Assembly: GCA_000498155.1 (NCBI GenBank)
Contig: AXZN01000010.1
Span: 434,001-498,000, forward strand
Length of the DNA stretch: 64,000 nucleotides
Direction of reading: 5' to 3'
Origin: Shiraia sp. slf14
Lineage: Eukaryota > Ascomycota > Dothideomycetes > Pleosporales > Shiraiaceae
Shown: positions 10,571 to 21,784 of the stretch, piece by piece
How positions within the stretch are numbered: the stretch's first letter is position 1
Layout of the letters: every line of letters begins with the position of its first letter
The notes under the pieces: generated by a model
Databases searched by the model: none
Told to the model about the DNA's origin: nothing
Seen by the model: only the letters and a program-made list of their open reading frames with translations
Program-made: the position numbers and the translations under genes

Positions 10571-13416
10571 ATGACCAACACTCAGATCCATTCTAGCATT
10601 CCATTGAGAGAAGGTTGGAAATTCAAACAGACAGACGACCCATTGGAAAATGCCTGGCTCTCAGCTAAGAGGGTTCCTACCAACATCCACCTTGATCTGA
10701 TCGACCATGGGAAGTGAGTCTAGGCAGTCAAGCAAGTGAGAACTTGTGTTCTACAGCTATCTAACTGTTGCTAGGATACCGGATCCTTTTCTAGGTTTCA
10801 ATGAGCTCGATGCAGAATGGGTTGCAGACAAGGCTTGGACTTATAAAATCGACCTGCCTCAAGTCGCCGAAGCCCAGAATGGTACAGTCCACGTACTTGC
10901 ATTCGATGGTCTGGATACCTTTGCGACAGTCAAGCTCAATGGCGAGGTTATCTTGAAGAGCGATAACATGTTCATACCACATCGGCTCGATGTGACCAAA
11001 AAGATGAAAGCAGAATTAAACAACACTCTTGAAATCGATTTTGAATCTGCAAGGTTGGAAGCAATTAAGATCAAGGATGCACATCCAGAGCACCGATGGG
11101 TAGGGTTTAATGGCGACATGGCAAGACTCGCGGTACGCAAAGCACAGTATCATTGGGGATGGGATTGGGGGCCGATTCTCAATACTTGCGGCCCATGGCG
11201 TGAGGTTAGACTGGAGACATATCAAGCTCGAGTTGAAGATTTGCGGGTTGATTACAAGCTCGATGATAGCTTAAACTCAGTCCGGGGTACCATTTCAGCC
11301 CGTGTGGAGGGTACATCAGCGCAAACTGTTTCTTTCAAGGTGTCAGATGGAGAGAATCAGGTCTTTAGAGAAACTGCTAACATCAGTGATGGCGTTGCAA
11401 AGGTGGAGTTCCATGTCAACAGTCCAAGGCTGTGGTATCCACACGGGTACGGCGAACAGCCACTGTATCAGATCAAAGCCACCGCGTTGGCACACGGTGT
11501 AGAGGTACATAACACTACTCGCCGAACCGGTTTCCGCAAAGGCGAGTTGATCCAGGAGCCAGATGCTATTGGTAAAACATTCTTCTTTAGAGTCAATGGG
11601 GTCGATGTCTTCTGCGGTGGGTCAGATTGGATTCCAGCGGACTCATTCACGCCCAGAGTAACCGAGGAGAAATATCGCAAATGGTTGGAAATGATGGTTG
11701 ATGGATATCAAATCATGATCCGGTGCGCCCCTTTACTCGTTACCGACAAAAAGTCATATCGTAAATTGATGCTAACGCCCAGTCCAGGATATGGGGAGGT
11801 GGTATATGGGAAGAAGACATCTTCTACGATATCTGCGATGAACTAGGCATTCTTGTCTGGCAAGATTTCATGTTTGGATGCGGCAATTATCCCGCATTTC
11901 CTGAGATCCTGAAGTCAATCAAGGAGGAATGTGTCGCAAACGTGAGCAGGCTGCGACATCACCCATCTGTGATAATCTATGCGGGAAACAATGAAGATTA
12001 TCAGGTCCAAGAGCAATATGGACTAACATATGATTATGAAGACAAGAACCCGGACAATTGGCTCAAGACAGATTTCCCTGCTAGGTATATTTACGAAAAG
12101 GTGAGCACTCGATGCACCTATTGCAACTTTGAATACTGACGCAGAACTTCAACTAGCTTTTGCCCGAAGTTGTCGAAGCAGAAAGCCCTCATGTTCCATA
12201 CCACCCAGGCTCGCCTTGGGGTGATGGTTTGAAGACATCGAACCCCACTGTTGGTGACATGCACCAGTGGAATGGTAACCGGCTACTTTTAATTTATTCC
12301 CCAATATGTGCTAATCACTGTTACAGTCTGGCATGGAACCCAAGAAAAGTATCAAATTTTCGATACACTCGGCGGCCGATTCAACAGCGAGTTTGGCATG
12401 GAGGCTTTCCCTCATATTGATACAATCAAATATTTTTGCACTGACCCAAAGCAATTATATCCCCAAAGTCACATGCTGGACTTTCACAACAAGGCAGATG
12501 GGCACGAGCGAAGGATAGCAACATATTTGGTGGAAAATTTCCGCACCAAAACTGACCTGGAGGTACGTGGTGTGCTTCATAATCTAGGAGTTGGCAATAT
12601 GCTCCATAGAGTGGTCATGTTGCGACCGTGCGCTAATACTATGTGACGTAGGCATTTATTCATCTTACGCAGCTCTCTCAAGCAGAGGCCTTGATGTTTG
12701 GATACAGGGGCTGGAGACGACAGTGGGGCCAGAATCGTTTTTGTGGTGGTGCTCTCGTCTGGCAGCTGGACGACTGTTGGCCTACAACGTCATGGTCCAT
12801 CGTCGATTACTTCCTGCGAAAGAAGCCTGCATATTATGCTATGCGCCGCGTACTCGCACCCATTGCCGTAGCAGTCAAACGAGACCACTTCGATTGGAGT
12901 GTTGTTCATGCGCGAGTGCCCAACACCAGTGGCTTCGAAGTTTGGGTTGCGAGCCAGAAGCAGGAGCATATTAAAGCGACAGTGGAATTGAAGTTCATTA
13001 GCATCAAGACCGGGAAAGAAATCAAGAAAAAGATTGTAAAGGAAAATGTCGAGCTGGTACCAAACGGCACTACCGATATTCTTTGTGGAACAATTGACAA
13101 CCGGGACGAGGAGCCGCATGTGCTTGCGGCAAGGATATGGATCGACGGGGTTATCGTTTCAAGAGATGTTGATTGGCCTCAACCTCTCAAGTACCTTGAA
13201 TTTGAGGACCGTGGCGTGGAAGTCATACCTCGGGGCGAGACGATTGTAGTCAAGGCAAGCAAGCCCACCAAGGGTCTCGTTTTCGAAGAGCGGTCTGGCG
13301 TTCTCGTGCACGATAGCGCGATTGATATCGTGCCTGGAGACGAGCAAATTATCCAGGTCAAGGGGCTAGGCAAGCAGGACGAGCCGTTGAAGTGGACCTA
13401 TCTTGGAAAAGACTGA
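10571..13416 (+). CDS. mndB: Beta-mannosidase, GH2 family
   Basis: The CDS joins 10571-10713, 10775-11722, 11788-12100, 12157-12274, 12327-12562 and 12652-13416, giving 840 residues, the usual size for fungal beta-mannosidase B. There is no signal peptide (MTNTQIHSSIPLREGWKF), so the enzyme is probably intracellular. The sugar-binding domain contains HWGWDWGPILNTCG. The TIM barrel has the acid/base Glu in YAGNNEDYQ (about residue 433) and the nucleophile Glu in NSEFGME (about 529), then GYRGWRRQWGQNRFCGGALVWQ written here in part as FCGGALVWQLDDCWP. It releases mannose from short beta-1,4-manno-oligosaccharides. The five introns (52-89 bp) each restore conserved sequence, for example IRIWGGGIWEEDIFYDICD across intron 2. 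The symbol mndB follows the Aspergillus clade naming and is tentative. Confidence 0.94.
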
Positions 13417-15030
13417 GGTCTCGTATCCCCGGCGCAGGACACTGAGTAGAGCATGCGGTACATGTACGGGTGCAGGACGGCCTAGTCATGCAAAGCTGTG
13501 TGCTGAGAATTAGCCCCAGGTTTGGAGTAAGTCGCCTACATGATGTGGAGATGATGCGTGCCGCCGTCCAGCGGGCGGGTACAGAGAGAGCAAGTGACAT
13601 GACATGATTAGCAACGAGAGAAAGGGATTGCAATGCACGACACCCAAGTGTTTATTGCAGGGCCCTGTAGCTCTGCATTACGGGCATTATCGGCAGGGAA
13701 TGGCAGAATCAAACATGCTATGCTAGCAGCGTCTGGTCGGACAAGACATTGTGCGCAGAGGGGTATATGTGCGGGTATTATGGAGCGGTCATCAAGTAAC
13801 TTAGCCAAGATTTCCATATGAAAGTCGTCTATCGAGCATGTCCCCTGTCCAGAGTTAATTTATCCCGTGGGGACGATTGGGTGACCGGTGTCTGGTTTCT
13901 CGCAGCACAGGAGTAGTCTAATGCAACTTGATCGCACGCCGCAGCGCGCCTCTGGTAGGTTTCGGCCCACTCGCACAGTGAACCCGGACGCTGGAGCGCA
14001 CTGTTGCTGTATATGTCGGCAGAGGGATTAGCAAGCAAAGCCAGCAAGGCGTAGCGTCACATAGGGAGGCTGGCGGTCCATGGCATGGCTCGTCGCAGGG
14101 TCAAGGTGAAGCATGTCGGCTCATCCTGTCCCGAGGCACATGGGATTCCCATTCCCATTCACCCTCCCCCCAGCAGCGGAGACGAGCGAGTGCAGCATGG
14201 CCAACACGATGGCAACTGAGGGCGGCGAGTGCCTAGCAATTGCGGGAAGGATGTCCCGCAGGTGGTGAAACGACGCGTAGTTGTCCCGCGCGGTCGAGTC
14301 TCAATTTCGCATGCAACCAAGACTCAGGCAATGTATTCGTCGTTCCGGGCGGCTTCTCGAAGGCGGATGGATGCGAAAGAGAAGCAGGCCGTCAATCTCG
14401 CTTGGCTTTGTGCGACCCCTTCTTCCCGTCCGCCCGTCTTCCAACGGTCGCCTGCGGTTCCCTGTCGCATGCGTGCCTGTCAGTGCCTCACTGCCTGTAC
14501 CTTGACCGATGGCTTTAATGCGGGGACTAAGAGGGATAGCGAGGTAGCGCGCGCGAACCACACCAAAATCCTTTGCCCGCCCTGGCTTTCTTTGCTGGAT
14601 CGCTAATGTCGCGGCAGGCCTCGATGGTGTGTCCGCTGCGTCATGACGACTACAGCTACCGTGCCAGAGGCGGGCCCCGACATCAATCTGCAGCCTGAAT
14701 AAAATGCGTAAAGGCAAAACATTGCGGACAGCCTCTTGGATCGACTGCATATGCGCATTGCCACTCTACTACCGCTCTTCTCATTTGCTATCCTAGCTTC
14801 CCATCCTCGGGCGCCCACTCCTGCCTTTATATTGGACCTCTCGAGTACCATTTCTCTGGAAACTCTGCTTTCTCCCTCCTCCTCTGGCGGTTCTGACGGA
14901 GATAGCCCTCGATTCGGCAGCTGTGTACATGCTTGTCTGACACCTGCTCTCGGGCCAGTATCTATACTCCCGCCCTACTACTCTGCTCGGGCTCGTGAAA
15001 GAAAATCCGTAGCAACAAAAGGATCCCAGC
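13417..15030. other. Long upstream region of the Zn2Cys6 regulator
   Basis: This 1.6-kb GC-rich stretch has overlapping open frames on both strands in 14.2-15.1 kb and no homology I recognise. An open frame from an ATG at 14748 runs into the regulator in another frame and ends at 15086. It could be an upstream ORF in a leader, but this is unsupported. The regulator's promoter probably lies here. Confidence 0.4.
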
Positions 15031-17518
15031 ATGTTTCATACTTTTCAGTCCTCAAGTGGCCTACGTTCGCCTGGTGCAGACACTGACAGTTCGGGCAAAC
15101 CATCACGACCAACAGGTTCGCGACGTATCTCCACCAGCAATGCGTGCGTTGAATGCAGGAGGCGCAAAATCCGGTGCGATGGCACGCAGCCATGCGGGCA
15201 GTGCCAGTGGTACCAACATCCAGAAGTAAGGTTTACTGCAACTCCGCTTACTCACTCCACTAACTATACGAAGGCCTGTGGCTATTCCAAGCCAGCACAA
15301 AGAGTAGTACCGAGTAGAAAGTGAGTATTCCACACAGAGCATACCACATCGAGCCGACTAATGCAGCAGCAGGCTGGTCGATAAGCTCTCCAACAACATC
15401 GAGCAGTACAAGGCGGTTCTAACTAAGCTTTATGGATCCAAAGATCTTGAGACCCTGGCAAATCTGCCACGAGAAGAACTTCTCGAAATGGCGCTTTCGT
15501 CACCAGTAGCGATCCAGGAGACTTCGCCAGCGGGAGTTCCTGGTCGTGCTACGTCTGAAGTTCATACTGGTTCAGATGGTGCAGAGAGCCTTGAAGCCCT
15601 CGAGCAAGCACCTCCTGAGGACCCTTTCTGGGATGAAGCCCGAAAACACCAGCTTCGCGTGCAAGGTATATCTGATGATGTCAATGGTCTCTCCATGTCC
15701 GTGGATCGCTTGTCTTCATATGTTGGCATATCTTCGGTGACAGCAGCCCTAAAAGTCATTGTACGATGTGTTCCGCAAGCACGCGCTCTCATGTCAGCCG
15801 ACAACACAGAAACAACACTCCCCAGCCGAGCAGGGTCTCCTCCCCCAGAGCTGGCTGATAACAGCCCACTTGCATTACCTTCATCAACGCATGGTCAGGA
15901 ACTCATCGAAAGTTACTTTGACCGAGTTCATCCGCTCTTCCCGTTGATTGACGAGCGGAAATTCTGGTCCACTTATTTATATGGCAATCGTAAAGATTCA
16001 CAATGGCTCGGACTTCTCAACATGGTCTTCGCTCTTGGCTCTCTCGCCTCTTCATCGACGAACAACGAGGCACATTACGTATACTTCAATCGATCTCGGC
16101 AACACCTCTCCCTAGAGTCTTTTGGCAGTGGGAACCTTGAAGTCTTGCAAACACTTGCTATTATGAGTGGGTTTTACATGCATTATCTTAATCGGCCCAA
16201 CGAGGCACACTCCTTAATGGGAGGTGCTCTACGTATGGCTACAGCACTGGGATTACATCGGGAATACTCAACGCGCACGGATAGTAACAGGCAATTAATG
16301 CTGCCGGGTGAAGAAGAATCAATTCTACCCGAAACGAGGAGACGCATATGGTGAAGTCTGTTCTGTCTCGACACGTGGGCATCGACTACAACTGGTAGGC
16401 CATCGTTGGGTCGTATGGGGCCCTCAATCACGGTGCTGAGGCCAGGTACAGCTCCAGATGCGGTATGTTACATTTTCCACCAATAGCAAACCACTTGTGC
16501 AAAATTGGCTGACGTGTAAACACAGGTTCTCACGATACCACCACCAAACAGCCCTCAATATATCGAGCAACTCAAAATCCTCCCGTTGATCCACGCATCC
16601 GTCTTTTGTTCGCTTGCCACCAAAATCCAGGATCGCCTAGTGGAATCACCCCTGCTCCCTCCCGCGGAAACGGCCACTTACGATGCTCAAGTCCTAAAAT
16701 GGTATGAAGAATTGCCATCTATCCTTTCAAGTGCGGAAGAGCCATGCCCAGATTTTTTACGACGAGTCAGATTGATAATGAAGTGGCGGTTCCAAAATAT
16801 TCGTATTGTGCTTCATCGACCCTATCTACTCACAACTGCACTACGGAGATGTACGTGGAGTACGCTAAGTGCAGAAGAGAAAGTGGCAGTCGGAAAATGC
16901 CGGCTCATTGCGCTCAAGACGATTGAGGATATTAGTCAAGAGTGCATGCGGGACCTTCTGTCAGGTTGGCATGCGGTGTGGCTTTGTTTCCAAGCTTGCA
17001 TGGTTCCCCTTGTATCGCTCTTCAGCGATGCAAGCCAACCGGACGAGATACGTAAGTGGAAAGCTTCGATTGAAACTGCACTGCAGTTTTTCGAATCATG
17101 CCGAGACTATAGTATCGCCGCCAAAAGGAGCGGCGATGCAGTTTCGAAACTCTACCAAGCTTACAAGACGTATGCGACGTCGACATCTCAAACACCAACT
17201 GCGATACCCCTGGCAACACCTCAATACCAGACCCACGTTCCATATCAAGTCAACACATTGAACACCGCCCAGATGCTGCAAACACAGGTGAACATGGGAC
17301 AGGGCCAGCAAAACGTGTATCATTACAATCCAGCTACGCCTACCTGGGCTAACGTCAACGATCCCACTCTTCTGAACCATTTCTGGGATGATATGATGTG
17401 GGACACTAATCTACCGGACATGCACGACGCATCATTTGGCCTGAGTAATGAGTACGAGTATGGCGGTCCAACAGCAGACTCCAACAACAACGGCGGCTGT
17501 TGGATGCAAGGAAACTAA
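15031..17518 (+). CDS. Zn2Cys6 transcription factor interrupted by an in-frame TGA
   Basis: The conceptual CDS joins 15031-15225, 15274-15320, 15373-16462 and 16526-17518 (775 codons). The zinc cluster is at residues 39-67 with spacing CX2CX6CX5CX2CX8C (C39, C42, C49, C55, C58, C67), followed by RVVPSRKLVDKL. The fungal regulatory middle domain begins near residue 256 (ELIESYFDRVHPLFPLIDE). At 16352-16354 (codon 408) a TGA stands where this family has Trp, in RRRIW-stop-SLFCLDTWASTTTGRP. Downstream the same frame continues with good coding sequence to 17518. Either the gene is broken by a nonsense change or a sequencing error, or a 48-bp GT...AG segment (16351-16398) is spliced out, which keeps frame but removes the conserved motif. 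Intron 2 ends in three tandem CAGs. The targets cannot be inferred. Confidence 0.82.
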
Positions 17519-19092
17519 CGTCTATGGAAGCTACTGCAATAGCCTCAATGTCGACGCGTTGTAGCTCAACTCGCCGGCATATGTCTGGATATACTGCGGT
17601 ATAACGACCGGGATGTTCCGCTAGAGTACGTATTACTCGCATGTAAGAGCTGCATACTTTGGTCATGTCATACATGCACTTCAAGCTATGGCCTAGATCA
17701 ATATTGTGCGTGGTACCGATGAGCTGGGGTTTACCCTAGTAGTGCCATAACGCATGCCAGGAAGCAGGTGGACGATCTGCCTCGGGAGAATGGGTGAAGT
17801 GCTCAAAAAGTGGGAGTGCAGGAATACACAGATTCCACGGTGTATGATGTCGGGCCGAATTGGCACCTCTACTACATTTAGTAGATGCAGAGAAGGCGCC
17901 CTAAGAAAACCAATTACGGTGCTGTTGAATTTGATAATGGGGTTTTTGATGCGTGGCCTTTCTTGCTATTATCTCGCGCTGGTTGATTTAGCAGGTTGCA
18001 TCGCACTGTCTCTTTTTTTGTTTCTCGGAAAATTATTTCAATATTGTACGATATCACGGTAGTCATTCATTATAGACCAGGGCACGATACCCCCAGGATT
18101 TGGCGACATTGGGCATGGCTAAATAGATTGGGGGAAGGCAGGCAGGTGTATGCAATGTGGTGTGCAGAAAGCACGCACATCATAGGATGTAACAGGCTGG
18201 CGGATTTTCGTCCGGGTTCTTGGGTATAGTAGAATCCTTTTAAAGATATTTTTTCTTCCTTCTCCACATTCGAGGTGCGTTTGCCAGTATTCTCCCGAAG
18301 GCTAAACATGATGCAGTCAGTGCCAGGGGTTTTTTAGACAAGTGCCAAGTAGGGTCCATAGTAGCCAACACAAATTTTGGAATGTACGAGACTTTGTCAA
18401 GCTTGCATGGTTGGCATGCTGTACATGGGACGGTGAGTTGGAGAAGAGCATGTGACTAGGATGTTTGCATGACCAAGAGCGATGTGCGCTGCGAAGCTTC
18501 GACTCGTGCAGAAAGCTTAGTGTCTGGAGATGGCTACATTTTAAGGCTTCAAGATGATCTTGTCAGCCATATGTGGGAGTATGACAAGATGAGATATATA
18601 AGCCACTTGCAGCCTTGCTGACTATGTGTGAACTATGGCACTAAAACATGGAGCTTTAAGCGCACAAGATGTGGAGACAATGTGAGGCTGGGATCAAGCT
18701 TATCGATAACCTTTCTTCTATTCCCCACATACGCGCAGCTCAGAACCATGGGCGCGGGTGCCAAACACCAATCCCTAGGCAAGATACTTGGTAGATTACC
18801 AGAGATCACGGCAGTCGTGTGCCATTGCTCTGAGCATAATCGGGTCCTATCTTGATATCATTTAGAACTGTGAAAGGCGATAGTCGACAATGAAGGGATA
18901 GCCACCAATTCCCCACCCACGTGCGAGCTTGTAAGCTTGGCTCACACCGCCGACGACTCTCCGGATACTTGGCCATTGCCACTACACTGCTGCCCCATCT
19001 CTTGCAAAGCCTAGACTTTGTCCTTGTGCCATTTCCCTCTTGCCTTCTCTATCCAGAATTGGAACTCGTGTGTTGGAGGAATATTGCCCAGC
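17519..19092. other. Intergenic region between regulator and CDF transporter
   Basis: There is no supported gene in these 1.6 kb. The part before about 18.3 kb is AT-richer and probably contains the 3' end of the regulator transcript. The last few hundred bases should carry the transporter's promoter. Open frames are short and lack protein-like composition. Confidence 0.4.
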
Positions 19093-20642
19093 ATGTCATC
19101 GGAACCCGATCTGCATCGAGCAATCTCGATGAAGCCCCAGCCTTGTCAGCCAACTCTATGCACGCATACACATGAAACACGACACTGACCAACACAGTTC
19201 ACCCACATCCACATCGCGCCGAACGAACCGCCAGCCCACACATCCACCACCCAACTTCACACCATGCACACCCTCCCTCGGCATCAGCGTCTGAGCATGC
19301 AGTCGGCAAGAGTGACGGCAATAGTACCGCTATCGAGGCCACGCGAGCAGTCAGCGAGCATGATCCCATCGCACACCGGCATGTATCTTCTCTACATATC
19401 TCCCAAGATGGCAACCATGGCGACCTCGAGAACCAGTCACCGCCACAATATAACGACCCATACCACCTCTCCGCTGCCATCAAACCGGAAAGTGAAATGG
19501 CACTCATCCGCGCCAATACATCACGGAAACGAGATGGATGCGGTCCCATAACACTGAATCAGAAAGCGCGGAATGCAAAGAAAATTGAAGAGTTCTACGA
19601 GGCGCAAAATGAGAACATTGAACGACTTCTCAAGCCCGTAGATGACCACCGAAGAGCTGCCAAAGAAGAAGGCGATGCCAACCACCTCAAGTACAGGATT
19701 GCAGTTATAGGATCCTTTGCCGCAAATATCCTCCTCGCAATTCTCCAACTCTACGCAGCAATTTCCTCCAAATCGCTCTCGCTCTTCACCACAATGGCAG
19801 ACTCACTCTTCGACCCCCTCTCCAACCTCACACTCATCATGTGCGCTCGTGCCGTAGCCCGAGTCGACGCCCGCAAATTCCCCAGTGGAAAAGCCCGTAT
19901 TGAAACCGCTGGCAACCTCTGTTTCTGTGCTCTCATGATCACAGTCTCAGTCGTCATCATCGTAGAATCCATCCGTACTATAGCAGAGCACCACGGACCG
20001 GATACCAACGATTTCTTCCTCCCCTCCGTCATCGCCGTGGCTATCGCTTTTGCCACCAAGTTCGGCCTCTTCCTGTACTGCTGGGCGCTCCGAAACAAGT
20101 ATTCCCAGATTCGTATCTTGTGGGAAGACCACCGCAACGATCTTAGCATCAATGGCTTCGGTGTGCTAACCAGCGTGGGCGGATCCAAGCTCGTATGGTG
20201 GATCGATCCCATGGGCGCCATGATTCTCTCCGTCTTGATTATTTTCCTGTGGTCCAGAACTGCATACAGCGAGTTTCAACTGTTGATCGGCGTCACCGCT
20301 GATACCAATATGTTGCAGCATATTACTTATATCTGTATGTTTTCCTCCTTTCTCTTCCCACCCTCATCCCCTTGAATCAGCAACTAACATCCAATCCAAG
20401 CAATGACCCACTCCCCCGCCATCAAACAGATCGACACCGTCCGCGCATACCACTCCGGACCCCGCCTCATCGTCGAAGTCGACATCGTCATGGACCCCAA
20501 CGAAACCCTCCGCGACACCCACGACATCGCAGAGGAACTGCAAATCAAACTCGAAAGCTTACCGGATGTAGAAAGGGCGTATGTGCATGTAGATTACGAG
20601 ACGGATCATCGACCGGAGCACTTTTTGAAAAAGGAGCTGTAG
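19093..20642 (+). CDS. Cation diffusion facilitator (CDF) transporter
   Basis: The proposed CDS joins 19093-19144, 19198-20334 and 20401-20642, giving 476 residues. The core is clear: several transmembrane helices, a metal-site DSLFD (DxxxD) in the second helix at about residues 219-223, the HRND motif of helix V at about 329-332, and a C-terminal cytoplasmic domain (AYHSGPRLIVEVDIVMDP). The DxxxD form is typical of Mn/Fe-type CDF members rather than Zn-type HxxxD. The N-terminus is my reconstruction. The core frame is open back to 19176 with no ATG, so a short first exon is needed. An ATG at 19093, donor GTCAGC at 19145 and acceptor CACAG at 19197 give a 53-bp intron in the right phase and a His-rich N-terminus. 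A conservative alternative starts at Met 19497. Intron 2 is 20335-20400. Confidence 0.85.
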
Positions 20643-21784
20643 TTTTTGTTGTTGTGCAACAAGAGTGTGTAGTGTAGTATTTTAGCGTGGATGGTTTTCT
20701 TAAGAAGAAACAAGCGTGTCTTGGGTGGATTATTGCTGTTGTTTGGAAGATGCTGGGCATGAAGCATACATTTGGCGATCATAATGAAGTTTCTGGTAGA
20801 GAGATGAAACAAGACTCAAAGGTTTCCATAGAAAGACAGTTTCACGAAGAGGTGGAATCACAGCTGGGCTGGGCTGGGCTGGGCTGGCTACCTATATCAT
20901 CATGACAACCTTCCATTAGTACATATTAATAATCAACTCTTCTCATTCCCAAACCTTATATCATGTAGATTGAATCACTGCACATGCCATGTTAACATCA
21001 CTTCCAACCAAAACGAGTCAAACGTAATGTTGAATTTGTTTTATTATATCTTCATGGACTACAACTACAAACCAGCTGCATCTATGATAAAGAAATACAA
21101 GATGGTATAAACGCCCGGCAAAAGGGTGGGAGGGGAAAACAAGAACATACGGATTTCTATTCTTCTCCGGGCTAAAGCATAAAGCTTTGCCTACAAAATT
21201 GGGTGCTACATGATTGCTTTGGAGAGGTGCTGTGTGGTTTGGGTGTACAGTGGGCGCTAGATGCTCGATGATTGGGGTCGATGGGGTCGGGTCGGATGCG
21301 CATGGGGACTGGTGCTATGTATCCTGATCAGGGGTGATGGGGGGTTGACATTTGAAGGGCTCTTGTGCAGTACGCTTTCAACATCGTCCAACAATAGCTC
21401 CGGACATGATACCGTGTTACGTACGGCAGGCCCTTTCCCAATCTAGGTTGACTTAGCGGATTGTCAAGGAGTCGGTGGAACCACGGGGGAAATGGTGGTA
21501 GCCCAGACGGTGGGGCACGTCAACTCGACGTTGGTTCGAGTTGGCCGCATAGTCTTTCGAAACGGATATCCATAGGCTCCCTGCAAACGGCTGCATGGAA
21601 GGAACATGCATTACAAATACATGCGCGGGTTGGGGAATACTGACGCGAACTGAATTTTGCAAGCCTAGCCTTAAGCTAGAAAACATCTCAATATCAAGAC
21701 ATATCTCAAGCATGGTTGCTAAGCCGCAGATCCAGATCGCGACAATGGGTGGAGGGACAGGGGGGAAGTGGCATGTCAAAATGT
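20643..21784. other. Convergent 3' intergenic region with short repeats
   Basis: This region lies between the tails of the CDF gene (+) and importin beta (-). It contains a pentanucleotide array (TGGGC units) at about 20864-20887 and a perfect 8-bp inverted repeat, CAACTCGA with TCGAGTTG, at 21521-21543 with a 7-base loop. No gene is seen. Confidence 0.5.
20864..20887. repeat. Pentanucleotide microsatellite (TGGGC)n
   Basis: Four to five tandem TGGGC units occur 3' of the CDF transporter. It is a simple repeat, probably variable between isolates. Confidence 0.85.

Noticed and set aside
14748..15086. Open frame overlapping the start of the 15-kb regulator
   Set aside because: It runs into the regulator in another frame. 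At most it is an upstream ORF, and the codon content is not convincing.
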